64,000 nucleotides of DNA, taken from assembly GCA_963930775.1 (NCBI GenBank), contig OZ005692.1, positions 4,698,135 through 4,762,134 on the forward strand, given 5' to 3'. The DNA is from Cliona cf. orientalis (Eukaryota; Porifera; Demospongiae; Clionaida; Clionaidae). The notes beneath the pieces are model-generated. The model ran no database searches. It saw nothing but the letters and a program-made list of their open reading frames with translations, and was not told where the DNA came from. The position numbers and the translations under genes were made by a program. This document shows, in pieces, positions 35,215 through 45,763 of the stretch; position 1 is the first letter of the stretch, and each line of letters begins with the position of its first letter.

Positions 35215-36118
35215 TGCACAAGGGGGAGAGGGGGGAGATTGATTCAGTAATCATTTATATAATTACCTCATTCCCAGGCCCCTAGTCCCTCTTGGAAATT
35301 AGTCTTCCCTATAATATTGGGGTTGCTCCCATTGATGGTACCAGTATTTGTCACCCTCTTGAAGTTTGCTGCTACATAAAATATGTGTTTACTCCCTCTT
35401 GAGCAAAATCCTGAAATAAACCCTGCACTATACTGTGGTGCAGTACATCAGGCTGTATATGTAGCCAAGCCTTGAGCTAGGGGGATTCTATTTTTTTTTC
35501 ACATGGGGGAATCTGAGGGCATGCTTCCCTAGCTTTGATTTTTCTGCAAACAAATATGTCACTAGTATGGTGCACTCGTCTGGTGTTGGAATGTAGCAGT
35601 TTACATAAGTAACCACTCAGTTTATTGCAATGAGTACAACACTACAAGCTTGAGTGCAGCTCCCTGGTGGGCCTCAACAGCATCCCCCCCCCCCCCCCCC
35701 GGCTACTGGCCTGTATATCGTACCATGCATACCTGAAGAGATTGGTGCCATCATCCACTGTACCACCAGACAGAGGAGCTGCTCCAACCATATTTAATGC
35801 CCACCCAGAGGAGGTGGCCATAATTAACCTTTGCCTAATAGGTCACTAATTAACTTTTGCTAGTGTTGGCTTTCAATTTTCAAACTCAGCACTATTGATT
35901 TACTGGGAGAGCCCAGTTACATGTATCTATTAGATGTTGTTCAGTGGCACTCCTCATGCAATGCCAACATACATGTACATGTACATGTACATGCACCGCC
36001 ACGTACTACACATGTACTCCCCAGCTTCAATACATGCATGTACATGACATTGTATCAAACATGTTAACTTCGAATGAAATAGTAGTAATTGTTTTTACTA
36101 TTTTTGATTCCTATTATA
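35215..36118. other. Stretch without a recognised gene
   Basis: Holds a C17 homopolymer (35684-35700), an ACATGT repeat cluster (35965-35995) and a short segment at 35385-35420 (CCTGAAATAAACCCTGCA) resembling half of the hairpin at 37919-38010. No exon could be supported. Confidence 0.5.
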
Positions 36119-36429
36119 ATAACAAGAGTATATAATAGGAAGAGTAGGGAGAGTATCCTACTCCATATACTACTGTGCAAACGCACTTGAGGTGGTTGAC
36201 TCAAACAAACTATGAAACCCACCAGTACTGGTGAGTACCATAGCTGGGTAGTACCCAAGTGGGCTGTCCTAGACCAATTATTGGCCAACACTCACTTGAC
36301 TACAAGATGATATGTGGAGTATACTACAGTTTACAAGGATATACGGATTTAATTATCCGCAGTGCGTTTGCATAGCAGTATACAGAGTAGGATACTCTCC
36401 CTTCTCTTCCTATTATATACTCTTGATAA
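36119..36429. mobile_element. 311-bp MITE with ~65-bp TIRs, just downstream of EMC3
   Basis: AAGAGTATATAATAGGAAGA...GGATACTCTCCC-type arms at 36124-36190 are inverted at 36357-36424 with few mismatches. The right edge lies only 23 bp from the EMC3 stop codon, so it may contribute the EMC3 3' UTR or polyadenylation region. Confidence 0.8.
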
Positions 36430-36451
36430 TAATTATACTGTGGCAGAAAGT

Positions 36452-39121
36452 TTAGAACATTTTCTTTTGTTTTGGGTCAGTGAGAGGAATGTCAGAGTAG
36501 ATCGGCTTCAATCCTTTCTGCTCAACCAGTGCCTCCTCGATCTTGTGCAGAGCGTCTTTGTGTTGGACAACCTGGAGAGCTTCCCACTCATCCTGGAGGG
36601 ACGGAAGAAAGGGAAGGGAGAGGGAGAGGGAGAGGGAGAGGGGGGAAGGAGGGAGAGAGAGAGAAAAAAGGAGAGTGTAGGGGGGACAGGGACAGAGGGA
36701 GGAGGAGAGAGAGGGAGGGAGATCGAATGATAGAGAGAAATCATAATAATAATACATGACATTGTACAACTCTGGGTGGCATAAAACCCTTCAGTAGGTT
36801 TTTCTTATCCAATCAAACCTCTGTACTAGTTCTCACCTTGAATATCTGCTTCATGTTCGGCTGTTTTCCCATTGGACCAGCAGCGCTCATGCCTTGCATT
36901 GACATCTGCTGTGCCATCTGCCTGGTCTGGTCGGCAGAGTTGTCGGCCCCGAGGATCAGAGAGTAGATGCTTTGAAGACCAAACACATTCAGGAAATACC
37001 ACGAGGCTGAGCTGACCCTGGAGGGACGGAGTGAGAAGATAAAAGGTACCATTGTCAGATTTACAAAGAGAAAACTTTATTTAATTTGCCCTATGGTACT
37101 GTATGTGGTATACAACTGTAAAATTTTGATCAAAACAAGGTAATACTCAAGTGGAAAACATAACCTACATGTAAGTGCATCGTACACCAATGTATTATAG
37201 CCTCATTCGCATAATTTAATGCATCACAAGATCGGGGATTCTGGAGATGAGGCCGGGTAAACATGTATAATATACGTACATGACCATCATAAAAAAATTA
37301 TACGAGTTGGTGATAGTAGTATTGTAAATTCTACCGACGTACCAGGAAGAGCTGAGTGACTGCAGCTCTATCCCTCTCTGAAGCATCAGCTTGAACCTCA
37401 ACGTCAGTGGGAAGGGAACCTTAGCTGTTGGCAGAGAAAGAAAAAAATCTATGATAACTAGCACATACATGTACATACAGTAGATCATCGTTGCTGAAAA
37501 TATACGACATTGTACAATTATGGCAAGGACCACAAACCACGAAAGTAATGCTTATCTACGGTATAGGATCAAAGCTCAGAGACAGATATGGGATAAAATT
37601 ATTTAAAACACTGCTTGTACATATATACACAATGTACATGTAACTAACTTGTGATAAAGCCAGAGAATGTCCAGTTGATCTATCCTCCAATCATGATCAT
37701 GGGGAGAATGTTAGTGAAGGTCCCCTTCATCATCTCCATAGCCATGCCTGGGTCTAAGAGGACGGAGAGAGAGGGAGAGGGGAGAGGGGAGACCGAGGGA
37801 GGGACATATGGAGAGAGAAAGTCAATCATGTGGTTCAACTAATGGCTCAGATAAGGACGAGAATTTGAGGAGGGACATTTGATTGTTTATGCACGCACAC
37901 AAAGAACTGGCATGAACATCAGGGTTTATTTCAGGATTTCACTCAAGAGGGGGCAAGTGTGTGTGTGTGTGGGGGGGGGGGGGGGCGAAAGCACCCGAAA
38001 TAAACCCTACAGGTACATGTATACCGTAAACTCTGGTTAATAAGCGCATGCGCTTAATAAAGGATATGCGCTTATACGGCACATAACCACGCCCACAAAC
38101 GTTGGGCACGTGATGGATGCGAGGCCCAACAGCGGTAGCGCCAGCACTAGTGCTCGATCGATCGAGCGTTTTAGTGTTTACAGCTAGCTGCCGCTCAAGA
38201 TGACGAGTGCTGGCGATTTGTCTGAAACTCGATCTTCTTGCATGACAGCTTTATTTCTCCCAAGATATCTGGACTCCACATACTATCCAGATGGCCAAGG
38301 TCAGGTTCATTGAACGCCACGCCTATTAAGCGCATGCGCTTAATAAACAATAGCTTATGATGAGAAAAGAGCATGCGCTTAATAGCGAGGTGCGCTTAAT
38401 AACCAGAGTTTACGGTAGTAGTATACTGGTAGTACCTCCCATGGCCATTGGGTTAGGTGCACTCCTCTCTTCCTTAAAGTACCCCTTCTCAGCATCGTTG
38501 AAGAAATGCTTACGCATCAGAAACGACTACATGTTTGAAAGATAAATATGTACAGTGAAGTAAGTCAGGTCATTGACCTTCAAGGATATCTACATGTAGG
38601 AGCTAAGTGCACTGCTTACTTCTTTTGGTATGCACCCGCCATTTTCATGAAGGTGACGGCTTCTCAGGACTGCCTGCCTGTTGAAAGAGATACAATTATC
38701 AACACATAGTTTACTTGAGTCCTACTATTACATGTACTAAGATCACTCATAGACACTGACTTTTTTATAGTTGCGGCATTCAAAAGCCTAAAATTTATTG
38801 GGCGCTCATAGTTTATCGAATCGTATTAGAAGGTGACCTGGAAATGGGCTATAATTTCCAGGAAAGAGGGTTACATATTTAGGAACAATAAACTATGTAC
38901 TGGGAAGCCCAATGGGGCTAAGGATAATTGGAGGAAATAAATTTACGGAGTTTTACGGACTTGACTCACGAGTCTTTGATTTCCTCCTCTTTTGGTAGCT
39001 TGTTGTCGTTGGTGAGCAGTATGGTGATGTAGTGACGCAGAAGACCGAACATCAGCGTGATCAGAACAATAGGCAGGATCACCCACATACGAATGTCAGG
39101 GTCGAGAAGTAGTTCAGCCAT
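36452..39121 (-). CDS. EMC3: ER membrane protein complex subunit 3, with one in-frame TAG
   Basis: Seven minus-strand exons: 39121-38970, 38677-38620, 38526-38436, 37753-37649, 37424-37343, 37017-36837 and 36592-36452. They sum to 810 nt, 270 codons, all with GT/AG introns and matching phases. The product starts [20 protein letters not shown] (first membrane helix) and has [10 protein letters not shown], then [50 protein letters not shown] and [14 protein letters not shown]. This matches the conserved YidC/Oxa1-type insertase subunit of the EMC, which inserts tail-anchored and multipass proteins into the ER. Codon 125 (37682-37680) is TAG where the family has the Trp of GGWIN. With the rest perfect, this is a fresh nonsense allele, an RNA-edited site or a base error. 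Length 269 is close to the usual ~260. Confidence 0.92.
37919..38010. repeat. Short inverted repeat with GT/poly-G core
   Basis: AGGGTTTATTTCAGG and CGAAATAAACCCT flank a (GT)n-(G)n tract (37960-37985) inside an EMC3 intron. Likely a tiny MITE relic. Confidence 0.6.
38024..38415. mobile_element. MITE, family 2 copy 2 (in EMC3 intron)
   Basis: Starts CCGTAAACTCTGGTTAATAA and ends with its inverse TTATTAACCAGAGTTTACGG, flanked by TA on both sides. The GCGCATGCGCTTAATA-rich interior resembles 28010-28397. Size 392 bp against 388 bp. Confidence 0.85.
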
Positions 39122-39598
39122 AGTTTGGGAGAACGTGTGGTGTGGTACGGGGTCGTGAATACCTGGACGTCAATACCTGGCGACCCCGTACCAGATGGGA
39201 CTACCTGCACACATGTATGGGGACCCCTGATCATTAGTGATAAATTTCCGGTAGTAGAAGCCACACTATTGGGACATTCAGTGATGAGCTTTGACAGGTG
39301 AAGCTGCTCAGAAGCATGAGTAGCTATGACCTCAAGCGTTGATTAGACCCCATGATAGACCAAACAAGATGGCTAGCAACCAAGAAAAATTCAAAATAGC
39401 TAGATTCCGACAGTAGCTAGCTACTCGGTTGTAACTCGGAAGCCTTTTTAGAAAGGAAATTGCATCAGATTAATGCTTCTTTACTGTACCTTTTACGTGT
39501 ACTGCGCTGAGTCATGTGATTCACCAGTCCATCTTGGTTCACTAAAAAGCATGCGAAGTAGCTACATATAGCTAGCTAGCTACACTAATAATGTGGAT
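39122..39598. other. EMC3 / receptor A intergenic region
   Basis: EMC3 (-) and receptor copy A (+) diverge from here. The right half (about 39470-39598, GAGTCATGTGATTCACCAGT, CATCTTGGTTCACTAAAAAG) is repeated upstream of receptor copy B at 51225-51320, so it is the duplicated promoter/5' UTR of the receptor family. Confidence 0.65.
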
Positions 39599-40641
39599 AT
39601 GAAGTATTTACCCTTATTGTTAACCCTTTAACTCCCCAAGCTTACCTGCAAAAATTCAGAAATTTATATCTGTTTTGATTCTGAGGCTATAACTCAAAAA
39701 CTATGCAAGATAGGTCTAGGCATGGTGGGCATCATTGGAAAGCAAACAGGATGAACTTTCACCTCATCTGGTCACATGACCCCAATCCCCTCCCACAGGA
39801 AATTAGCAACCGCAAAATCATTACATAATGTTATTTGACACTGACACAATGTATATTGCCAATTTTTTTTACATATTTTTGTATTACAAAGTTTCTGTTT
39901 ATCTTCTCAAATGATCACATACACCAGAGTGCCACATTTGAAAGCAGTTTCTGTCAGGTTGGAAGCAAAAACTCATGTCACATTTGTTGCACTTGAACCT
40001 TGTGTGTTGCCTCAGTTTTTTGAGAAATTTGCGCAGGTCACAATATACACACTCTTTGTCTTTCACCTTTCGCGTAACGGTCTCAGTGCCACTTGCATAA
40101 TGCATAGTCGACAATTGTTACCACCTTGGTGTCTCTCCACATGATGTACATAATATCTAGCTCGTACCCAACGACCTTCTCCTCGCTCTATACGCTACGT
40201 GTATCATCGGAAATACCAGGTAAGTGTTCATCGTCTGGGGGCCTACACAAGAAATTCAAGGCAAAATTCAAGGCATGATAGGAGGGCATGGCTTGGGTGG
40301 AGCTTGTAGCAACAATAAAGCTTTTGGGTTCTCCCCATTCCCACATAGGAAAATTCTGTATACTGAAGGCCTGTTGGACTGACGTGCCCTATGTATGCTC
40401 GGAAATGGTCTGTTTACATGTTACATGCTTACCGTTCATCGTCTGAGCTACCACCGTGACCAACATCATCACAGGAACCAGTACCATTGCCATCAGACAC
40501 ACCATGACCTAGAGACACACTGCCACAGTACCACTGCTGTCTTCGTGTACAGTTTCACTATCTGAAGGCCTATAATAATATTTTATAGCATCTTTAGTTG
40601 GGTTCGAAGGCTATGGATATCTACAACTTACCCCTTGTAGC

Positions 40642-41038
40642 TAGCCTCGTCCCCAGGCCCCTCCCAACGCGGGGAGAAGGGCCTGGTACACACCGACTGC
40701 GCATGCGCCAGTTTGTACCCAGAATCTGGGTACATCGTATATTCCCGTAAAATATTTAGTAAACTAAGTATTTAAGATTACGTCATCTTTTCTTTCTGCT
40801 CGCGTATGGCCAAGGAACGCATGACGCGAGCTCAAACAGTTTGTTCGAGCAGTTGGCTGGCCAGCGAAAGCAAAAAGACTTACCCTGGCACCTGTTTGAG
40901 CAAGCGATCGAATTGCCACGCGGTAAGCTATAGTATACGGACAATTTTACAGAAAATCTACGGATAAAGTGGCGCATGCGCAGTCGGTGTGTACCAGGCC
41001 CTTCTCCCCGCGTTGGGAGGGGCCTGGGGACGAGGCTA
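40642..41038. mobile_element. MITE nested in piggyBac (~60-bp TIRs)
   Basis: TAGCCTCGTCCCCAGGCCCC-TCCCAACGCGGGGAGAAGGG at the left is inverted precisely at 40995-41038. The arms run on through GCGCATGCGC. CCTCGTCCCCAGGCC also appears at the ends of the short hairpin at 54062-54132, so the family has several members here. Confidence 0.88.
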
Positions 41039-41232
41039 CCTTGTAGCCAGCTTCAGGATCTGAGAGGTCAAAAATAGAGTCCTCACTGCTACTAGATTCA
41101 CACTCAACATTTTCCTCATCGAGTAGCCTCAATAGATCTCCACAATCATCGAGTGAAGCACGTGTAGCTCTTCTACACATAGCCATGTTCGATTTCTTTG
41201 CTCCGCGTGGCCCGGACTATACTATTCAGCCG

Positions 41233-41646
41233 CAGAGGAGGTTCGACAGGGTCAAAAGGTCACAATTAGCTAATCACGTGCTCCCATATGTTTGTATGGG
41301 AGTATTAATTTCTCTGCTGTACCCCAGCTATCCTGTTACGAAAGTATCTCTATCATGTTTTTCGTCGTGTCTAATACTATTTCGAGCCCTGTACCCTTCG
41401 TGAACGATTTTCTAGGCTACCATATGGCTGACCTTTGTGACCTTGAACAGCAAGGCAAGCTGCTGTAGCGAGAATGATGGCATAGAAACGCCGCCGATTA
41501 CTTCTAAAATGTCTGTCATCCGCCTTGGAGAAAGCAGCGCCTGTCACCATGATAAATCAGGACTGTCTAAATTCGGGGTCAAAGTACAAGAATGCTCGTT
41601 AACGGAGGGTTATTGCTGACCTTTTGACCCTGTCGAACCTCCTCTG
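41233..41646. mobile_element. 414-bp MITE nested in piggyBac, 9-bp target duplication
   Basis: CAGAGGAGGTTCGACAGGGT-CAAAAGGTCA is inverted at 41617-41646. ATTCAGCCG occurs immediately before (41224-41232) and after (41647-41655). A 9-bp duplication is usual for Mutator-like elements. Confidence 0.9.
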
Positions 41647-42598
41647 ATTCAGCCGTATAGCTTAGAAAATTTGTATTACAAAAGGTCTATTCTATTTATG
41701 AGACGATAGGAAATTTCAAACTGGTTATAAATACCAGCTTTGCAGTCTATTTTTAGCCTTATAGTGTTTGCTATAGGCAGTAACGTACTTGCGCCCATAC
41801 CGGGGCGCAGAATTACCCGGGTGGGGAATTAAAGGGTTAATGGTGCTGATGATCGGCACTGCATTGCAAAGTAAGTCATCTATGGTATAGTGAATGATCA
41901 TTGCATGCTACAACCTTGAAGATCAGCAGATCTGTGATGCTAACAATAGCTATTATGCCCCATTAATTTTGTGCAGCATCACTGGCAACGCCAAATTGTA
42001 CACCAGTCGACTATCCTAGATTCAGAGATCGAATATCAGAGGACGGCGTCCTCACACCAGTTGAAGTCGGCTACCCTGGACGTTTCCTAGCCACAGCCTA
42101 CATCTTTGGATGCCACGGAGTTATCACAGAATGGGCCGCATAGCTAGCTATACAGTTAATTCACAATGGCTCACACCCTGTTGAATTTCATGTGTGGCGA
42201 GTTGATGAAACGCTCCCTAACGTCTATCATCTGGTCAGTATGAACACCTTTCAAGATGCAGAACCTGACTCAAGCCATCTCATTTCCTTCAAAGTTCCCA
42301 CTGAAGAGCAAATGGTCGTAGCCCCTGGGGATATTGCAGGCATGAGGACCATCGAAGTGCCTGGGGTATCTGAAGGATTTCAGATACAGTTTGATAATGG
42401 TGGATCATTCTTGAAGTATTTCTCTGGTGATTCCAGCATCCCAACACCAAATACTTTAGACTTGGGAGACAATGGTACAAGAGTGTTTACTTCTGGTGGT
42501 GCTGGTTTAGTTCGTAGCCCAGTCATACGAGCAACTGTTGTCAGTGAGTAAAAAAATTAAATAATGACTAGCTACAAATTAGATTTGTGTTCAGTTTA

Positions 42599-44277
42599 AA
42601 TTGCGTGGGCGTGAGGTGGGGGATATGACACCTAAACCAATCAAAGTCATTAGTGAGGTGCATGTTGTGTAACCACGCCCTTTTAATTGCACAGGTCTCA
42701 GGGGTGTGGCTGCTAGAGCCAGAAGTGTTCATTTAATATCCTCCATGGACCGGAAGCCGAGCCGGAAGGGAGGGGCCAGGCCACGCCCAAAACAGCCCCA
42801 CCCTGTTCCCCAAGGACCACCATTCTCAATCAAGTGCCTACTAACCACCGGATGTCCACCGGAAGCCCACAATCAATCCCAATTAAAACACACAGCTTCC
42901 TCAAGGCCAAAACACACACAAACACTTGGAGGCCGTTCTGCCACACCGCCCACGCAAGAGCTCACCTCATTTCCTGTGTGGGCGGAGTGACAACACGTCA
43001 TCGCAACCACATCCGCTTCAAACCATCGTCAGCTTCCGTCCAGCCGTACAGGCCCCTCGATCGCACCGCCGTACAGTGCCTCATTAACTGACATGGCCTC
43101 ACCTTTGACCTCCTGCCACGCCCCCAAAGCCTCCTGGCCGGGTTCAAAGGTCACCACCGCATCCGGGACACGCCCACCTATCGCCGCAGCCAAGTCCTTG
43201 GCCCCGATGTCCAAGCACTGGCCCGTGAAGCCACGCCCAATCGGAAGCAATAAAACCTGCATTAACGCACACGCACACACTCCACACAGTGCCAGGAACA
43301 CGCCCACATGCTTAATTAGGCCTAATTAACTTTTTTTTTTTTTTTTTTTTTTTTTCAAGGCGACCAGAACACTAAGCAGAAAAAAAATTGTTTGAAAACG
43401 GCCACATAGTTGAGCTGGATGCATGGTAGAGCCATACAATGCAAGCAGGCAGCCTATACATCAATTTTGATCAAAGTGGGTAATGGTCGTCACGTTAATG
43501 TGCGCGTGTGGCCCCGCCCCTCACGTAGCGCGTGGGCGGAAAACATTGCAAACGCATGGCTTCCTATACAAACATATGGGGTAACTTCAAAGGGCCGTAA
43601 CGTTAATTCTAAGGCGTAAATCAAAATTCCCCGGGATCAAATCTCTAGTTTCGACCCATTCTGCGTGCCCATGTAAAAATTGTCCCCCCAAGTGCTCCCA
43701 AACCCCCCATGAATTAGATTATTTATTTAAATTTGCTTTTTTTTTCTACTTAGTGTATAATTTTTTTTTCAAGGCGACCAGAACACTAAGCAGAAAAAAA
43801 ATTGTCCAAAAACCACCACATAGTTGAGCCGGATGCATAGTAGAGCCATACAATGCACGCAGGCAGCCTGTACATCAATTTTGACCAAAGTGGGTAATGG
43901 TCGTCACGTTGATGTGCCCGCGTGGCCCCGCCCCTCACGTAGCGCGTGGGCGGAAAACATTGCAAATGCATGGCTTCCTATACAAACATATGGGAAAACT
44001 TCAAAGGGTTGTAACTTTAATTGTAAGGTGTGAATCAAAAATCTGTCTGGTCAAATCTCTAGTTTCGATCCATTCTGCGTGCCCATGTAAAAATTGTCCC
44101 CCCAAGTACTCCCAAACCCCCCATGAATTAGATTATTTATTTAAATTTGCTTTTTTTTTCTACTTAGTGTATAACAAGGAGGCCAGAACACTAAGCAGAA
44201 AAAAAAATTGTTCGAAAACCGCCACATAGTTGAGCTTCATGCATAATAGAGCCATACAATGCAAGCAGGCAGCCTAG
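42599..44277 (+). mobile_element. Dispersed composite repeat, copy 2, with 2.3 tandem units
   Basis: 42599-43330 is the GC-rich module found inverted at 11473-12207. A poly(T) tract (43331-43356) follows, then a ~410-bp unit (CAAGGCGACCAGAACACTAA...) repeated at about 43357, 43770 and, partially, 44177-44277. Paralogue B at 52095-52110 shows the uninterrupted host sequence (TTAGATTTGTGTTCAG then GTAATAAGC), fixing the left junction at about 42595-42599. A 92-residue minus frame (43307-43029) and a 94-residue plus frame (42706-42990) exist but are of doubtful coding status. Confidence 0.78.
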
Positions 44278-44603
44278 TGGATGGGCCTGTACAAAGCTAT
44301 ATCGTCGGCAAAAAGAGAGATAGAGCTACCAAAGGAGATCTGATGAGCTATCTCATTAAAGAAGATTATGAACGGAAGCGGGCCGAGCACGGAGCCTTGC
44401 GGCACTCCAGAGATTACTGGAAGAACAGGAGACTCTTCACCGCCAACGACAACTGACTGAGACCGACTCGAAAGATAACCATGGATCCATTGGACAAGAT
44501 ATTCATTTATGCCAATATCTTCAAGTCTTTGCAAGAGCAGGCTATGGAGTTGTCCATTGTCAGCATATAATTGCCATACCTCAAGTTCTAGGCATCTGAG
44601 CAA
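44274..44603 (-). pseudogene. Non-LTR retrotransposon reverse transcriptase fragment
   Basis: Reads INEYLVQWIHGYLSSRSQSV, then GVPQGSVLGPLPFIIFFNEI and LFADDIALY, the RT palm motifs of LINE-type retrotransposons (catalytic ADD box). Only ~110 codons remain. The fragment abuts the third tandem unit and reads toward it, so the tandem units may be this LINE's 3' region. Confidence 0.85.
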
Positions 44604-45185
44604 CTCATAAGCAAAATGAGTTCGTCAAAACTGTCAAAAACTTGCTTCACTTGCTACGTAAAGCCTATATACAAGCATCACAGATCCTTTTTCTTATTGG
44701 CCACGTCCTGCACCCCCATGGGCTTTCTGCTCATGTGCACAACCTATAGCATAGTACTGTACATTTTCTAAAAATCCGGCTCTTCTTATTATTCGGCACT
44801 CTTTACCAAAATTAATGATCAAAAACTTTCAGCAAAGGTCGTCATGCGTATATGCTATAAATGGAATCAAATGCATATCCAGATATAATGTTGTCTAACT
44901 TGAATTCGGCGAAACTCGAGCAACAGCATTATTTTCATGCTGAATGTTTAGAAAAAATGTGGTATGTAGGTAAAGGTAGTCAACAAAGCACACACATACT
45001 GCTATAGAGTGCAGAGTGCAGATGCCTTGTCCATTCAAGCATATGAATGCATGTTCAACGCTCAACCCCATCAACATGTTTGATACCTTATCAGCAATTG
45101 ATCACAACTATTGTACAGATTGCATTACTTAAGGCAGTTAGTGTGGTATTGTCCCACAAATTATCATTAGTACATAACCACATAC
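44604..45185. other. Unassigned stretch
   Basis: No supported gene. The remaining 3' end of the triple death-like gene should lie here or has been lost; no exon with a fitting phase-1 acceptor and long frame was found. Confidence 0.4.
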
Positions 45186-45728
45186 CGGAAACATGTTTCC
45201 CATATAGCTGCTTTAGCACACTGTGTTCAGCTAGTCTCCAACTCCTGTAGAGAGCCCAGGCTACCAGCTTCCAGCTTGGAGCAGGATGATTCTGCAGCCA
45301 TTCCTTCAGTATGGCCTCTTTTTCTGTCTTTATGTTCAGCCTGGAGTGAGGTACACCAAGCCACTGGCCTAGCCACCTCCACTCAACTGCACCTTGCAAA
45401 GCTGAGAGTAGATGAGGTACCGTCAGTGTTGAATCTGGACAAAACAATTAAATCATAAAGATAAACAAAACAACATGAGGGTTACAATAAACAATACATA
45501 TATATATTAGCAAAATTATACGTGATCTTGACAGCTAGCCAACTAATGAGACCATTACCGCTATTATAATATTATGCAGCATCAGTGTATAGACTGAAGT
45601 GGGTACAGTACTAGTGAGTGTAGATTCAAGGCTCATAGTTGTCCACACTACTATAGATCATTGAAGTGAGTCACGTGAACACACCTCACCAGGAGCGCTC
45701 CTGACCTCACTGAAATAAAATCATCATC

Positions 45729-45763
<35 letters not shown>

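Larger units (their letters stand above)
39620..41840 (-). mobile_element. piggyBac-like element, internally deleted, with two nested MITEs
   Basis: TTAA at 39620-39623 and 41837-41840 with ends CCCTTTAACTCCCC / GGGGAATTAAAGGG, the canonical piggyBac arrangement. Minus-strand remnants of the transposase: an acidic N-terminus from 41186 (MCRRATRASLDDCG, LLRLLDEENVECESSSSED); the RDTKVV...LSTMH block at about 40150-40090, and the C-terminal Cys-rich finger (CVYC, FKCNKCDMSFCF, NCFQMWH; 40114-39899). The large central catalytic part is missing. The empty site is visible in paralogue B at about 51412. Confidence 0.88.
39599..42543 (+). pseudogene. NPAY-tail receptor family, copy A (disrupted by piggyBac)
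   Basis: The signal-peptide exon starts at 39599 (MKYLPLLL) and, once the piggyBac insert is taken out, continues at 41841 (VLMIGTALQ) to a GTAAGT donor. Exon 2 (41977-42543, GTGCAG acceptor) encodes the ectodomain: NCTPVDYPRFRD, PGRFLATAY, CHGVITEWAA, PVEFHVWR, VYHLVSMN, LISFKVP, EEQMVVAPGDIAG and VIRATVV. A TAGCTAGC insertion puts a TAG after EWAA, but the frame is kept downstream. No transmembrane/tail exon follows; a dispersed repeat begins at 42599. The ectodomain is not one I can name. Paralogues: 51386-52833 and 54819-56390. Confidence 0.8.

Noticed and set aside
36529-36769. Arg/Glu-rich frames on both strands next to EMC3 exon 7
   Set aside because: They come from a purine-rich low-complexity intron tract (GGGAGAGGGAGA).
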